Positions 7,496-18,990 of a DNA stretch of 64,000 nucleotides are shown here, piece after piece (within the stretch, counting starts at the first letter, position 1; the number at the start of each line of letters is the position of its first letter). The stretch spans positions 62,001 to 126,000 of the forward strand of contig NZ_JAFIQX010000015.1 of NCBI RefSeq assembly GCF_017356035.1. The letters are read 5' to 3'. This DNA is from Longitalea luteola. Lineage in GTDB: Bacteria; Bacteroidota; Bacteroidia; Chitinophagales; Chitinophagaceae. The notes under the pieces were generated by a model that saw only the letters and a list, made by a program, of their open reading frames with translations, ran no database searches and was not told where the DNA came from. A program made the position numbers and the translations under genes.

Positions 7496-7969
7496 TCATC
7501 GCACATATCGAAAGGTACCACCAGGAGAATCCATTTCATATATGTACTTCTGGGATGTATCAATTGACTTAAACTTCTTTTTATATTTCTTTTTATCCAG
7601 GTTATAAATCCGAAGTATATTGAATAGCTCTCTAAACCATGACTTCTTAAACTCTATGGAATAGTGGTAAGTAAGATGTTTATTATTAACATACTCATTA
7701 TAATCAAATTCCAATAAAATAGTTCTAGCAGTATCGGTCATCATTTTGGCATAATCCGTCTGCTTTAATACTAAATTACCAGGATAATAACTTGACGCTA
7801 TAATATCTTCCGTATTACTCGATGTAACTCTAATTTTAAAATTAGATATCGTGTTAACAGAAACACTTTCGTCAATTACAATAATCAGATCAAGGTTCTT
7901 ATTATTTTCCTGACTATAAGCACGAGGAATTGAGACTAAAGCCAAAATCAAAACAAATATTTTTAGCAT
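7496..7969 (-). CDS. Secreted putative immunity protein for the Rhs tip toxin
   Basis: 157 residues with a signal peptide (MLKIFVLILALVSIPRAYSQ). The mature domain is unrecognised: beta-rich at the start (LDLIIVIDESVSVNTISNFKI), with a basic stretch near the end (DKKKYKKKFK). It starts 14 bp after the stop of the Rhs gene whose last 240 residues carry the toxin tip. That is the canonical site of the cognate immunity gene. Export to the periplasm suggests that the toxin is neutralised there, or that the substrate is periplasmic. Immunity function is inference from position. Confidence 0.6.
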   Translation of the reverse strand: MLKIFVLILALVSIPRAYSQENNKNLDLIIVIDESVSVNTISNFKIRVTSSNTEDIIASSYYPGNLVLKQTDYAKMMTDTARTILLEFDYNEYVNNKHLTYHYSIEFKKSWFRELFNILRIYNLDKKKYKKKFKSIDTSQKYIYEMDSPGGTFRYVR

Positions 7970-7983
7970 ATAAAATATTACTA

Positions 7984-10900
7984 TTATTGATTAATTATTC
8001 TCGTTACTGCCTTACGTGTTAATTCAAAAGAAGGTGTCACTCCGTAATAATAACCTACTATACCGACTGGTCTATTAGGAACAGATATACTTCCATCTGT
8101 ACCTCGAATCACATTTGCTGCCTCAACCTGACCAAGCGGGCCTACAATGATATTTGTCCCGTATTGAGCAAATGTCGGCCTATCAACATTCGACGGAAGA
8201 TTCGCTGATTGAGGATATGCTTTCCCATCTACAATCTTGACAGTTATTGGATGAGAATGAATAGTAGTTTCAACGTCTGCAACGCCTTTGCCTTCTGGCA
8301 ATTTAGGCAAACTAGATTCAGCAGTTTGCACTCCATCTACAATTTCAGGCTCAGGCCCGGTAACACCTCTTACCACCGTTCCATCTTTCATTACAAGAGA
8401 GGATTCTTCTTTTAAACCTCCGTTAGCTTCTGTTCTCCTGATCACATCCAATGCTTCCCTTAGAGCAGCATCACTTGGCAAAACAACAGAACTTGTTACA
8501 TCCGATTCTCGGGTGGTTCCACCAGCCTTGTTGGTTTTCGCAATCGCCTTTACCTCAGCTTTATCTGTTACTAAATATTTTTTTCCATCATTTACTCCAT
8601 CCGTTCCTATTCTTTTCCCGTCCTTATCATAAAAGTCGCCTTCAGGTGAAGATCCCTCGCTACTTAAAAATTGTCCAGACTTATTATAATGATCATCTAC
8701 CGGAGACATCCCATCCGGATCAATATATCTTATAGGATTATCAAATGCATAATTATATGGTGAATGCCTTCTCATCTGATCTGCCAATGGATCAATCACA
8801 TGCCACCTCCCTATCTGCGCATCGTACATCCTCGCCCCGTAATCGTACCATTCCAATCCGCCACCATCACTAAACTCTTTTTCTTGTTTCTCCTTACCAT
8901 TATACTCATATTTATTATCCAGCCTACCCATTGCCTTCGAACTTATCCCCGCCATCGTTAACCCAAACGGATAATAATGCGTTTCCTCCACTAACGGCCC
9001 GGGAATATGCTTTACCGCCAGATCATCAAAGAACACATTCCAATCCTCGGTCTCATTGCTCACGTAAATATACAAATATCCATTTTTAGCAATGGTGATC
9101 TCCGGAGAAACCAATGAATTTACCTGATTTGCGCCTCTGACAGGCTCCGCATTACTTTGCGGATACTCGCCTACATACTTAAACTGTTCGTCGAGCAGCA
9201 TCCAGTTCAGATAGGCTTTTGGTTTCGACGGCATATCCTGGTTCTCCGTCCCGCGGAAGGTATTTAAAGCGCCCAACAATGGACTGGAGGTAGGATTACT
9301 TAATTCGTTTAAGGTTCCCTTAGCAACTCCCGAGGCAGAAACAATGCCTCCGGCCAGGGACGTCAAAATATCGGTTAACGCATTGCTTGTTGTAAAAGTA
9401 CCCTGTCTGGACTCATAAAATGACTGTACAGCTATTTCTACTTTATCACCCGCCATTACCTTTAATACAATGGCCGGTCCCTTTTTCTGATCTCTGCCGT
9501 TCAATCTTGCTACATATAAATTTGGGTCACTCACTGAAGTTCCGGCTGGATAAATATTACCAGGAGCAGCCTGCGTTGAACATTCACTGTTTTGCAGATT
9601 ACTAAACAATTTGTTTTCATCGTCACGCACCTTATTACCTTCTCCATGCTCCATGGTGGCAATATAATGATGCGGATCGTTTTGCTCTGTCAGCACCATC
9701 CGTACGTTACCCAGGTGATCTTTGATAAAGTAATCGTACTCATAATGGGCTGGCTTGTCATTTTCAGGCAGATCGCCATCTATAGCAGGTATAAATCGAA
9801 TTCTTCCTTCTTCATGCCCCATGAACTGCAGTTTGTCTGTATAAGCAAGCCCGGCAAGCGCTGTATGTTCATACGATTTGCTCTCATAAACGGCGCCTCC
9901 CAAATAAGTGGTTGTCGTTGTAACATCACCCACATAAGACTGGTTGTTATGCGTTACAGTAACATTCTGTTCCAGGACAATTTTCTGTAGTTTATTTCCT
10001 GCAGCATCATACACATACCTGATCGTACCTTTTTCATTACTATCACCATGTTTAACGGCAATGCTTTCAGGCAGGTTCAGGTGGTTGTAAGTGATGGCGC
10101 CACCTGCACTCATATTTTCACCCGGTTCAACCTGTATCGTTTCCTTTAACCGTTTGTTGCGATCGATTATCAGGTTACCATTTGCATCGTATCCGTAATC
10201 GTTGCCCATGGTATTTAGATCAGTGAAATCACCCAACTTATGGTCAGCAGCAGCAGCTCCCTGTTCTGTAACCGCACGAAGTTTATTACTATTATCGTAA
10301 TAACTGTAGACCATGTCATCAATTGGCTTACTCCCATCAATTTTCAAGCCCCACTGCTGCATACGTAATACATTCCCATTGGCGTCATAGGCCTTTGTGG
10401 GATCAATGGAGCCGTTGCTTAACATTGTGCCGTCGCCCATCCTCATCGTAAAGTCTACTTTGCTCTTATTCCACAGATGATCTTCTGCATTCTGCTGCTC
10501 AAAGTCGGCCAGCAACAACCGGTTGGCTGCGTCATAAGTAAAATCATATTTTCTTCGAATATCGTCGCCATCGCTCTTCCATACCATTCCCGTTATATTG
10601 CCATTATACTCCCCTTTAGCGAAGGCCTTGCCGGCATTATTGGCGGTTTTGTCGTAGCCGAGCTCAAAACCGAACACTTTACCATCGGTTGTTTGTCCTT
10701 CTGTGGTCAGGTATTCACGATTTACCCCTAAAACCCAGCCCCGGATGTTATAATCATATCGGAGCGTCTGCAGAGGTGCCTGCGTGTAATTACCATTGTC
10801 GTCCTTTTTCTTACCGATGCTTTTCCCGGCCAATTGGCCGAGAGCATTGTATTCATTGGTCAATATTTCCAACTCGGGTTTATCTACCGGCACCCCATTA

Positions 10901-13900
10901 ATTGTACTGTTTATCTTTTTAGTAACATTCTTTAACTGGCCCAACTCATTGTAATTATTCTTTGTAACCACGATGTGGGTTTGCGGATTCACGGTTCCCC
11001 CCTTCTCCTGTTTTGCCACAACTACCAGGGGCTGACCACTAAATGTGTATTGAGTCGTTAACACATCGGTTCCATTGGTGTTGTTCCTGGTTTTCACCTG
11101 TACAAGCCTGCCCTTCTTATCATATATCATTACTGAATACACGTATTGATCAGTACCCAACACTTTTGTCTGCGTCCAGGTTGCCAGTCCCTGCGTTTGC
11201 ATGCTTTGGGTAACGGGCTCTGCAAACGGAAAACTGCCATAAGACGAGTTAACATAGTCATTGCCGGTATACGAATTATCTATAGCGCCAGTAAGGTTAC
11301 TTGAGGCTGGTATAGCCGCATAGTTATCATATCCGGTTTTGGTCAACAAATTAAATGTCGCTCCATCCGGAACAGGATAGTTTGAAACGGTCATGCCGTC
11401 TACCACATGATCAAGATTGCCGCTACCACTGCCTGTAATAATTTCTGCGGTAAATTCACTCCCGCTTGAAAAACCAGGAAGCAGCGTGACACTTTGCAAC
11501 GCTCCATAAGTACCGCTCATATTAGGCTGATCCAGGGTCCTGGTTATTTGCACGCCAGGGATTGCTCCATTGCCAGTTTGCCAGGTAACATTTTCCTGCA
11601 GGCTCTCAAATGTGCCTGTCCAGGTTGTAAGGCCTGTGATAACCGGCCGGTTAAAATTGTCATATAAAGTGGTTAGCCATTGGTTGTTTTTACGCATATT
11701 GGCATCCTGCGTAAATACTAACCGGTCCCGAACATCATATACCATATATACCTCGCCGGCTCCTGGTACTTTTTTTCGAATTAAGCGTTTACGCATATCA
11801 TATTCATACCGGAAACATTGTTCATTTAAAATATCACCATCCAATGCGGTCATGTCCCAGTTATTTTCCACCAATAATTCAACACCTCTGGGTTGTATGA
11901 CACAACGCAGTCGATTGAGATCATCATATAAGTAGTAAGTGCATAGCCAGCCGGTGTGGCCATTACCGGGCATATCGCCAGCCTGTACTTTTCTAAGTAT
12001 TATTTGTCCCTCCTTATCCTTGAACTCAATCACCTGGTTGCCTTTTTCATCAAATGTTATGTTTTTATACAGTTGTCCGGCCGGATAAATGCCATCCATT
12101 GTGTACTGGCCCCATCCGTTGGCTACATTGGAAACACTCCACATTTTTACATCGTCTGCAGTGGCATTGATCTCGTACGAACTTTCGACGCCCCGGTTGC
12201 TGCCATTCCAACTATCCCCTGCCTGCATAACTTTTTGTACCCGGTTAAGAGGCGATGCCTCGAAATTTGTTTTACTATAAAAAAACGATTCGCCGGGGTA
12301 TTGTCCTTTGTTAAAATCAGTCAATTCACCGAAATGGTTTTGTTTGAATTTTCCATCGCTTCCTGGCGACAAATACGGCAAATAAGCCGCCACCTGCCTG
12401 CCATACTCATCGTATGTTACCGGAACCACTATGTCTCTGACCTGACCGGTGATATTATCCTTGCCCGCTTTCATCGAAACAGTTTGCATCAATCTGCCCA
12501 ATCCGTCGAAGTAATCCGTGGTTTGTTTTACCTCTTCCGCCGAGCCAATGCCTGCGGCAGTCTGGTCATCGGTAATGCCGGCACGAGCAAAGGACCGCGT
12601 ACGGATATAATTTTGGTTTTCAACATCGAGTGTGCCGACAGTCACGGCGCAAACATTTGTATATGTTTCTTCATTATTGCCGGTACATTTAACCCGGCGA
12701 CGGTAATACGTGGTAACCGATACCGGCCCGGGCTCGTAAGTAAGCCCCTGATTATCGCCGGGAGCAGCTGAATAGTTGACACCATCTGTAGAATATTGCC
12801 ACTGGTACGCATAATTGTTATTACATCCACCGCCACTGGCCGGTCCTCCGGATAAAATACCTGGTTTTGTTCCTGCCTGAATGATCATAGATGCCGGCAA
12901 AATCAAGTTGGGATCAAATTTAGGATTTACATCTACTACCGCTACGGCGCTATATGTATCTGCCGTTACCTCACACGACACTTTCAGCCGGTACCAGGTT
13001 TTGGAAGTAATGTTGGCAGGTGTATAGCTGCTGCCTGTCGGGGCCCCAAGATTAACCGGGTGGGCAAAATCGCTTGTCGATGAACTTTGCCATTCATAAG
13101 TGTAGATCTTGTTGCCACCGCTCACGCCGTTTACCGACAAAGTAGCAGCGGTGCCATTGAATGTAACAGTTTGTGACGCGGGGCTGATGGCACCAACCTG
13201 TAACGGATCCCATGGCGCAACAGTCACATCTACATAATGATAGTCGGTGCAGCCGCCAGGCCTGTCTGAGCAAAAACCACAAGCTGTTTGATTTCTCACG
13301 CGATACCGGTAAGTGCCGGGCACCGCCCGTTTATCTGAAAAAGAATAAGCTCCAATATGGTTATCCTGGAACACATTCCAGGTGGCGCCGCCATCGTTGC
13401 TGCACGAGTAATGCGGCGTCCCTGTTCCACCTGAACTGGTAATGATCACCTCTTCGTTCACATGAACGGCGGTGGTGCTGGCAGTAATATTTCCGTCAAC
13501 CGGCAAGGGATTTACCACCAGGTTTACAGTGTAAGGATTTGTTAAACACCCCTGCTGACTAAGTCCCCTTACCTGGTACGCATAAGTACCAGCCGTGAGC
13601 GTTGGAGGGGTGGTGAATAACCGGCTTTCAGCTAAAACAGTACTGCCACTGGCATCGTACCATCGAAAGGTATAAACAGGAGAACTCGAAGATAAGGTGG
13701 TACTTTCACCTTCGCATACAGTAAGATTACCGGTCACAGTTGGCGGAGCCGGATCTGTGATCTCAAAAAATAACTTCTCATAGGCGCCTGTATAACAGCC
13801 AGACGGAGAATAGATCTTTATATAGTACCGGTCTTTATCTGCAAGATTGAAACCGTAAATATCAAACTTTCCTGATCCATTACTTTCCAGATAATCAAAA

Positions 13901-14424
13901 TTATTATTCTCCTCTAATTTATATAGTTCAAAGGTAACGCCTGGTACATTGCTGCTCACCTGCACATGACCGATGTTATCTCCGCAATACCGTACGTTAT
14001 TCTGATACAGTGAAGGACTTGTGCCCATATTGATGGTATATGACAGGCGGGGCGACTCACAGTTGTTGTTATAATCCAGATAACTGTACCATACGGTGGT
14101 CCCATTCGTTGCATAAAAAGTAAAATCTTCCGTCTCTAATGATCCCGAGCTGTTGATATAATCTAACTGCACCAGATTAGGATCGGTTTCAGATAAATAC
14201 CAATGGAATTCCCCGTTCACATTGCCGGTGTTTCCCCAGTCATCGTACTGAGCACGCAGTGTTACCCATTGGTTTGAACATATTGTCCCGGAAGGAGAAG
14301 TCTGATATACGTTAAGTGGGTACCAGCATTGCGCATGAGATGAATAGCCCCAGCACATGGCAATTGATAACAATAGTACACGTATATATTTGTGAAGGAT
14401 CATCCGGTTTAAGCAGGCAGCCAT
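7984..14424 (-). CDS. Rhs/YD-repeat polymorphic toxin with JAMM-like metalloprotease tip
   Basis: 2146 residues. Signal peptide (from M1, or M8 at 14403, to SSHAQC), then Ig/PKD-like domains rich in Cys to about residue 600, a DUF6443-like Rhs start ([15 protein letters not shown]), long YD-repeat shell, and the Rhs-associated core ending [20 protein letters not shown] ... Y-I-D-P-D-G-M (residue 1906). The variable tip is residues 1907-2146 (8706-7984). It holds E2006/E2007-S-S-L-V-M, I-H-S-H-P (H2056, H2058) and P-S-N-V-D (S2078, D2081). That is the E...HxH...SxxD zinc pattern of JAB/MPN (JAMM) proteases, known in polymorphic toxins as Tox-JAB. The HxH-to-S spacing (19 residues between) is longer than usual. 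Start lies 3 bp after the stop of the upstream Rhs gene. Family certain; tip activity inferred. Confidence 0.9.
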   Translation of the reverse strand: MAACLNRMILHKYIRVLLLSIAMCWGYSSHAQCWYPLNVYQTSPSGTICSNQWVTLRAQYDDWGNTGNVNGEFHWYLSETDPNLVQLDYINSSGSLETEDFTFYATNGTTVWYSYLDYNNNCESPRLSYTINMGTSPSLYQNNVRYCGDNIGHVQVSSNVPGVTFELYKLEENNNFDYLESNGSGKFDIYGFNLADKDRYYIKIYSPSGCYTGAYEKLFFEITDPAPPTVTGNLTVCEGESTTLSSSSPVYTFRWYDASGSTVLAESRLFTTPPTLTAGTYAYQVRGLSQQGCLTNPYTVNLVVNPLPVDGNITASTTAVHVNEEVIITSSGGTGTPHYSCSNDGGATWNVFQDNHIGAYSFSDKRAVPGTYRYRVRNQTACGFCSDRPGGCTDYHYVDVTVAPWDPLQVGAISPASQTVTFNGTAATLSVNGVSGGNKIYTYEWQSSSTSDFAHPVNLGAPTGSSYTPANITSKTWYRLKVSCEVTADTYSAVAVVDVNPKFDPNLILPASMIIQAGTKPGILSGGPASGGGCNNNYAYQWQYSTDGVNYSAAPGDNQGLTYEPGPVSVTTYYRRRVKCTGNNEETYTNVCAVTVGTLDVENQNYIRTRSFARAGITDDQTAAGIGSAEEVKQTTDYFDGLGRLMQTVSMKAGKDNITGQVRDIVVPVTYDEYGRQVAAYLPYLSPGSDGKFKQNHFGELTDFNKGQYPGESFFYSKTNFEASPLNRVQKVMQAGDSWNGSNRGVESSYEINATADDVKMWSVSNVANGWGQYTMDGIYPAGQLYKNITFDEKGNQVIEFKDKEGQIILRKVQAGDMPGNGHTGWLCTYYLYDDLNRLRCVIQPRGVELLVENNWDMTALDGDILNEQCFRYEYDMRKRLIRKKVPGAGEVYMVYDVRDRLVFTQDANMRKNNQWLTTLYDNFNRPVITGLTTWTGTFESLQENVTWQTGNGAIPGVQITRTLDQPNMSGTYGALQSVTLLPGFSSGSEFTAEIITGSGSGNLDHVVDGMTVSNYPVPDGATFNLLTKTGYDNYAAIPASSNLTGAIDNSYTGNDYVNSSYGSFPFAEPVTQSMQTQGLATWTQTKVLGTDQYVYSVMIYDKKGRLVQVKTRNNTNGTDVLTTQYTFSGQPLVVVAKQEKGGTVNPQTHIVVTKNNYNELGQLKNVTKKINSTINGVPVDKPELEILTNEYNALGQLAGKSIGKKKDDNGNYTQAPLQTLRYDYNIRGWVLGVNREYLTTEGQTTDGKVFGFELGYDKTANNAGKAFAKGEYNGNITGMVWKSDGDDIRRKYDFTYDAANRLLLADFEQQNAEDHLWNKSKVDFTMRMGDGTMLSNGSIDPTKAYDANGNVLRMQQWGLKIDGSKPIDDMVYSYYDNSNKLRAVTEQGAAAADHKLGDFTDLNTMGNDYGYDANGNLIIDRNKRLKETIQVEPGENMSAGGAITYNHLNLPESIAVKHGDSNEKGTIRYVYDAAGNKLQKIVLEQNVTVTHNNQSYVGDVTTTTTYLGGAVYESKSYEHTALAGLAYTDKLQFMGHEEGRIRFIPAIDGDLPENDKPAHYEYDYFIKDHLGNVRMVLTEQNDPHHYIATMEHGEGNKVRDDENKLFSNLQNSECSTQAAPGNIYPAGTSVSDPNLYVARLNGRDQKKGPAIVLKVMAGDKVEIAVQSFYESRQGTFTTSNALTDILTSLAGGIVSASGVAKGTLNELSNPTSSPLLGALNTFRGTENQDMPSKPKAYLNWMLLDEQFKYVGEYPQSNAEPVRGANQVNSLVSPEITIAKNGYLYIYVSNETEDWNVFFDDLAVKHIPGPLVEETHYYPFGLTMAGISSKAMGRLDNKYEYNGKEKQEKEFSDGGGLEWYDYGARMYDAQIGRWHVIDPLADQMRRHSPYNYAFDNPIRYIDPDGMSPVDDHYNKSGQFLSSEGSSPEGDFYDKDGKRIGTDGVNDGKKYLVTDKAEVKAIAKTNKAGGTTRESDVTSSVVLPSDAALREALDVIRRTEANGGLKEESSLVMKDGTVVRGVTGPEPEIVDGVQTAESSLPKLPEGKGVADVETTIHSHPITVKIVDGKAYPQSANLPSNVDRPTFAQYGTNIIVGPLGQVEAANVIRGTDGSISVPNRPVGIVGYYYGVTPSFELTRKAVTRIINQ

Positions 14425-14427
14425 TTT

Positions 14428-17400
14428 CTATTGTTTATAGTTATATTTAAAGGTTTTGATGATGTTGCCCTCCTGATCACGTACGACCTCCAAACGGCCA
14501 AATCCATCATATTCATAATAGACCGTACGGTTAGCGGCATCTGTCTGGCTTGTTATTCCTAATAGCGGCTTATATGTAAATGTTGTTATTAATGCTGAGG
14601 GAAATAATTGCCTCAGCCTGTTTAACTCATTACGCAAAGCCTGATCATCTGCCGGGTTTTGAATAATGCCCGGGTTTAAAACCGCCATTACATCTGTGTA
14701 GGATGCACCAACTATTTCCGCAACCGGATACAGATCATTGTACCCCCATACATACACCTTGTTTACATCTTTCTCTTTGGCTACGGAAACGACATTCCCG
14801 GTGTTGTCGTAAGCATTGTACCGAATGCGTGTATTATATAGCGGCTGCGTTAATACTTTTGTATCAACAGTTCGCGGCACAATGAGGCTGCCGGCAATGT
14901 TATTTGCCCAGTTATTGTTATACCAGAAGTCGTAGTTGGTTCTTGTGCTTTCAAGATGATCATTGCCAGCTTTGAGTATCCGTTCAACAACCACACCTAC
15001 CTGGTTCCTCAATTTCATTTCATCATATACGCTGGTGCCCGAAAAATCAAAGGGATACTTATAGGTTGTCGTTTTCTGCTTTTGTTTGCTATCAACGACA
15101 GTTACACCGGTTCGCTGATGCCATAGAGGATTTTCGTAATGGTATTGTGTGAATTGTTGTACGACGGAGTTGTCTTCATTCTGTGAAAAAAGCTCAACTG
15201 TTTCATTCAAAGGATGCGCCCATTCAGAGATCACCTCGTAAAATTTTACATTAGTGAAACGAGGCACAACCCCTATACGTGTAATATAATTAGCGTACTC
15301 CGCCGCAGGCACTTTCATGCCCTTTACTACCTGCATTCTGTTGCCAAGTGAATAGTTTATTGTTGTAGCTTTTACTTTTACATATACACTATCACTTTTC
15401 TTTTTATAAACGGTCTCTGAATTTAACAGTCCATTCCCACTGTAGCCCACTGTTGGCACATTAGGATATTCAGGAGCTGAAATAACGTCTTTCTGGTTAA
15501 GATATTTGTATACTATTTTCCCTTGTTCGCCCTTTGAGACCGTTACCTCATCGTATCCAAGTGGACTACCCTGCGCCGAGTTGCTTATTGGCCTGATTAC
15601 AGAAGATGACCGAACAAGACTTTTTGCATAAATCTCATAAACACTCTGTTCGCATGTTTTATATATCTCTTCTTCGTACTCATACAATGGAGCTACCATA
15701 AGTTTACCGGTTGAAGCAACTATGCCATTGGATAATTTTATTGAATAGTTGTAATCAGTTACCAGGTCATTATTATGCGAAATGCCGTCATGAGAAATTA
15801 TCCTGCTGGTTCGCAAACCGGGACCATAGTGGTTGTAGACTGTCTCTGGTGTTTTTACCTTCCATGTTAACATTAGTTTCGAATGCCAACTCTGGTCTGC
15901 AAAGACAGTGAACTTGTATTTTCCAGGCGGCAGTTCAACATTCATCTCCTGAAAAGCGCCCTGATCCTGATTATCGTAGGTAAGTAAATAGCCAATCCCC
16001 TGATAATAATAAGGCGTATTATCTACTGACTCTATTCTGGCAACATCATATTCCATTTCATCTATAAGACATGTCTTTTGACCGTTAAAACACTGCACCA
16101 TGGTTGCCACATTAAAAACGGTAGGGTATGCAATCTCTACCGTGATCGTTTCTGGTATAGGGTTAGTAACTCCGGTATTTGCACCATATGCAGCCAGGTA
16201 AGCATCCGTTGGCGTTTCACGAACGATTGTCTTTTGATCAAAATATTCATTCAGCTGATATTGAAAACTGGCGCTGCCTCCGGTTGGATAGGTGATGGAT
16301 GTAAGCATGCCAGCCTGGATATAATCGGGATTGGGATTTCGATTCGCCCCGGCATAATTGCGCGTTTGTCCATTTTGTTCTATATACACCGAAGTGGGCG
16401 GCACCAATGTTCCGTTTGTAATAAAGTCGCCGTACATCGTTTCGTTCACCAACCTGTTATTGGCGCCATTATAATAGCCCCAATGGTCAATGGCTTTGGA
16501 ATCTTTTTCAGGCAAGGCAAGACTATTATAGGCAAACAAATAAGGCGGCAGGTTCGTTGTACCGTTAGACTCGGTCAGACTCAGTAACCGCAATCTTTTG
16601 CCGGCGTAGCCTATTCCCAGATCTGTATAGGTGTAATTAAAAATATATTTTTTCAACAGTGCATATGTATTGTTTCCTGCGGCTCTCGAAACCAGCACTT
16701 CCTCTACCTTTTTGGCATAAGTGAATGGTTCTCCACCCGGCACAGGCTCAATATCTTCCCGGTCACTTAAGACAAACTCAATTTTACCGGCAGGAAAAAT
16801 AATTTCCTTCAGATATACGTCATGTACCACGGTATAAGTGCTATAATAACTGAAGGAGTTCATCGGCACGGTACATCCATTGTAGGCGTTAATTCTCTTT
16901 ACATGTTTTTTTACCTGCGACCGGCTTAAGATCCTTTGCGTGCCCCGGCCAACCAAATCGCTTCTATAATACCTGAACGAGACTTCAGCACCAGTGGGAG
17001 ACACAATTTTGTCGAGATACCAGGTTGAAACTACATTAGACGGCAACCCTTCAGGCGCCATTTGATCGGCAGTATATTCCCTATCGCCAGTACCTGACCT
17101 GGTGGTGGTTGATTCCGGCGTACCGAAATAATACTTCATCCCTTTTTCGTCGGTGACTATCCATTGGTAATGGTTCGTTTGTGGAGAACGGCTTACTTTT
17201 ATATCAACATCTTCCTGAGAGATAAGAAGAGGCTCCAATGGCATGCTGGGAGACGATCGTTTCTTGAATACAAACTTCCCCGAACGGCCATTGAAATTGA
17301 AGATAAAAATATCCGGCTCAGTGTCCTCACGTCCGTTTATTGCTTCACCAAGATGCATTTTATCGGTTTCAACCTGGCTTGGATCAGCTGGTTCATAATA

Positions 17401-17811
17401 TTTACCGCCACTACCGATCGTAGCCGGCATGTATGAATCGGGATATCCAATGACAGCTCCAGCCACCGGTATATCGTCCAATCCCCTAACCATCCGGGTA
17501 ATAGAACCGCCGCTCATGAGCGACCAGCCCAACCCTACCCAGGATGCTTCTTCCTCTACTTTTATACCGCTGCTGTGATAGGCAAGTGAGATAGGAATGC
17601 TGATATCCTTGTTTTTTACTTCGTAAAGTGGAATATTAATATTAGCCACCCCCGTATAATAAGACACAGGTATTTCTCCAAACCTGGCTAAGGCAGCAGC
17701 CGTCGGTGAAGGGGGAATAACACCAGGCAAATTAGCTTCAATACTTTGTGCACCAGCATCAAACACAAAAAAAATTACCCAAAAAACTACATAAAGAAGT
17801 GTTCTTTTCAT
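14428..17811 (-). CDS. YD-repeat/Rhs family protein, partner of the toxin
   Basis: 1127 residues, signal peptide ending DAGAQ. The N-terminus (PGVIPPSPTAAALARFGEIP, then Y-Y-T-G-V-A-N-I-N-I-P-L and W-V-G-L-G-W-S-L) is the standard opening of Bacteroidota Rhs proteins and resembles the SpvB/TcaC-like shell. YD motifs appear only near the end (YYEYDGFGRLEVVRDQEGNI), and there is no Rhs core and no tip, so it cannot carry a toxin itself. It ends 3 bp before the toxin gene, so co-translation and joint assembly are likely, with the two proteins together forming one shell as TcB and TcC do. That comparison is inference. Confidence 0.88.
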   Translation of the reverse strand: MKRTLLYVVFWVIFFVFDAGAQSIEANLPGVIPPSPTAAALARFGEIPVSYYTGVANINIPLYEVKNKDISIPISLAYHSSGIKVEEEASWVGLGWSLMSGGSITRMVRGLDDIPVAGAVIGYPDSYMPATIGSGGKYYEPADPSQVETDKMHLGEAINGREDTEPDIFIFNFNGRSGKFVFKKRSSPSMPLEPLLISQEDVDIKVSRSPQTNHYQWIVTDEKGMKYYFGTPESTTTRSGTGDREYTADQMAPEGLPSNVVSTWYLDKIVSPTGAEVSFRYYRSDLVGRGTQRILSRSQVKKHVKRINAYNGCTVPMNSFSYYSTYTVVHDVYLKEIIFPAGKIEFVLSDREDIEPVPGGEPFTYAKKVEEVLVSRAAGNNTYALLKKYIFNYTYTDLGIGYAGKRLRLLSLTESNGTTNLPPYLFAYNSLALPEKDSKAIDHWGYYNGANNRLVNETMYGDFITNGTLVPPTSVYIEQNGQTRNYAGANRNPNPDYIQAGMLTSITYPTGGSASFQYQLNEYFDQKTIVRETPTDAYLAAYGANTGVTNPIPETITVEIAYPTVFNVATMVQCFNGQKTCLIDEMEYDVARIESVDNTPYYYQGIGYLLTYDNQDQGAFQEMNVELPPGKYKFTVFADQSWHSKLMLTWKVKTPETVYNHYGPGLRTSRIISHDGISHNNDLVTDYNYSIKLSNGIVASTGKLMVAPLYEYEEEIYKTCEQSVYEIYAKSLVRSSSVIRPISNSAQGSPLGYDEVTVSKGEQGKIVYKYLNQKDVISAPEYPNVPTVGYSGNGLLNSETVYKKKSDSVYVKVKATTINYSLGNRMQVVKGMKVPAAEYANYITRIGVVPRFTNVKFYEVISEWAHPLNETVELFSQNEDNSVVQQFTQYHYENPLWHQRTGVTVVDSKQKQKTTTYKYPFDFSGTSVYDEMKLRNQVGVVVERILKAGNDHLESTRTNYDFWYNNNWANNIAGSLIVPRTVDTKVLTQPLYNTRIRYNAYDNTGNVVSVAKEKDVNKVYVWGYNDLYPVAEIVGASYTDVMAVLNPGIIQNPADDQALRNELNRLRQLFPSALITTFTYKPLLGITSQTDAANRTVYYEYDGFGRLEVVRDQEGNIIKTFKYNYKQ

Positions 17812-17983
17812 TTTGTGGTCTTATTAAAGTACTTATGACATTCTTCTTGTGGCAATATGACTTATTGAGGCAGATTAAATTGCCTGCAGAGATCCTCACA
17901 TGTACTGAATGGAATTCCGTGATTATGTAAGTATAACCATTATGATACGCCAACAGCGCTTGCTGTTATGGTGTACAAGGCAA

Positions 17984-18904
17984 CTATTTCTTTATCTGTT
18001 GTATAACTGCTTTTAACGCGTCAATTTCCGTCCTAAGTTGTTTCAATTCAAGATTCTCATCACTCAACCGTTTAATTTGCTTTTCCTGCTCAATCACATA
18101 CAACGTCAACTCCTCTATCTTCTTCAACAACGTTGCCTGGTTATCACCGATGCTTATTCCATTCTTTTCCACTTCTGCTGCAGAGGGGACTTCGGGCAGG
18201 TGATTATGTTGTTTTATGTATTGTTCTACTTCGCTGAGGGGACGAAGACGATAATTACTATTAAAAACATAATCGGCCCATGGAAGTGCCTTCACGGTGA
18301 CTTTCGTAAACAAGGCCGTGCCGGCAACAGCCAGCTTGTGTCCTTTTGTATCAGTTGTACCAATGCCCACAGCTGAATTAATAGCTACATCGCCTGACCC
18401 ACCTATAGTTAGCACATCGGGCGCCATAATATGGAGATAATCAAAATACAGATCGCAAATACCCGGAACAAACTCCATTCCCCTTATTTCCAGATCGGAC
18501 ACATTTTGCGGAATGTGCACCGCCAGTGTAAACAACTTCCATTCATTACTTCTTTCAAACATGGAAGGAGTAATGGTGAGATAATTTAAAGCGCTCGTCC
18601 CTGCTTCATTGCTAAACACATCTAAACGGCATATCGGTGAAGAAGATACATTAGATGAGACTTTAAGCCTGAACTGGATCAGATAATAACCTGCTTTATA
18701 ACTTGTGTAAGGCCCATAAAAGAAAGTAGCTGCCGGAGCGCTGCTCGAACGACGAAGCGCTTTTCCCTTATACGCACTTGCATCTGATACTATTTCAGTG
18801 CCGGCGGTTTCGCTTAGCTGATCTTCATCAAAAAAAATTCCGGACTGTGCAAATGAATGAAAGCAACAAAAAAGAACACTACTAATCAGGTAAATATATT
18901 TCAT
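17984..18904 (-). CDS. Tail-fibre-like secreted protein with C-terminal coiled coil
   Basis: 306 residues, signal peptide ending HSFAQ. An N-terminal beta-sandwich-like part (residues 20-170) may bind carbohydrate. Residues about 175-200 (GDVAINSAVGIGTT) are the usual link to the motif W-A-D-Y-V-F-N-S-N-Y-R-L, H-L-P-E-V-P-S-A and a long final coiled coil with an E-E-L-T-L-Y motif. Bacteroidota proteins with this ending are annotated as tail fibre domain proteins and trimerise. Lies in the same-strand run OMP - tail fibre - Rhs - Rhs-toxin, so it may give the delivery particle its target-binding fibre. Role inferred. Confidence 0.8.
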   Translation of the reverse strand: MKYIYLISSVLFCCFHSFAQSGIFFDEDQLSETAGTEIVSDASAYKGKALRRSSSAPAATFFYGPYTSYKAGYYLIQFRLKVSSNVSSSPICRLDVFSNEAGTSALNYLTITPSMFERSNEWKLFTLAVHIPQNVSDLEIRGMEFVPGICDLYFDYLHIMAPDVLTIGGSGDVAINSAVGIGTTDTKGHKLAVAGTALFTKVTVKALPWADYVFNSNYRLRPLSEVEQYIKQHNHLPEVPSAAEVEKNGISIGDNQATLLKKIEELTLYVIEQEKQIKRLSDENLELKQLRTEIDALKAVIQQIKK

Positions 18905-18990
18905 ACAATTAAAAATTAATCAGGCAATTGATAAATGCCTCGTAAGAATGATAGTATCAGTTGTAAATATTTTCAGGATGATATCTTAAT

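Noticed and set aside
11956-12771. 271-codon plus-strand frame within the Rhs gene
   Set aside because: Antisense to the YD-repeat region; no signal, no domain, and the repeats favour long mirror frames.
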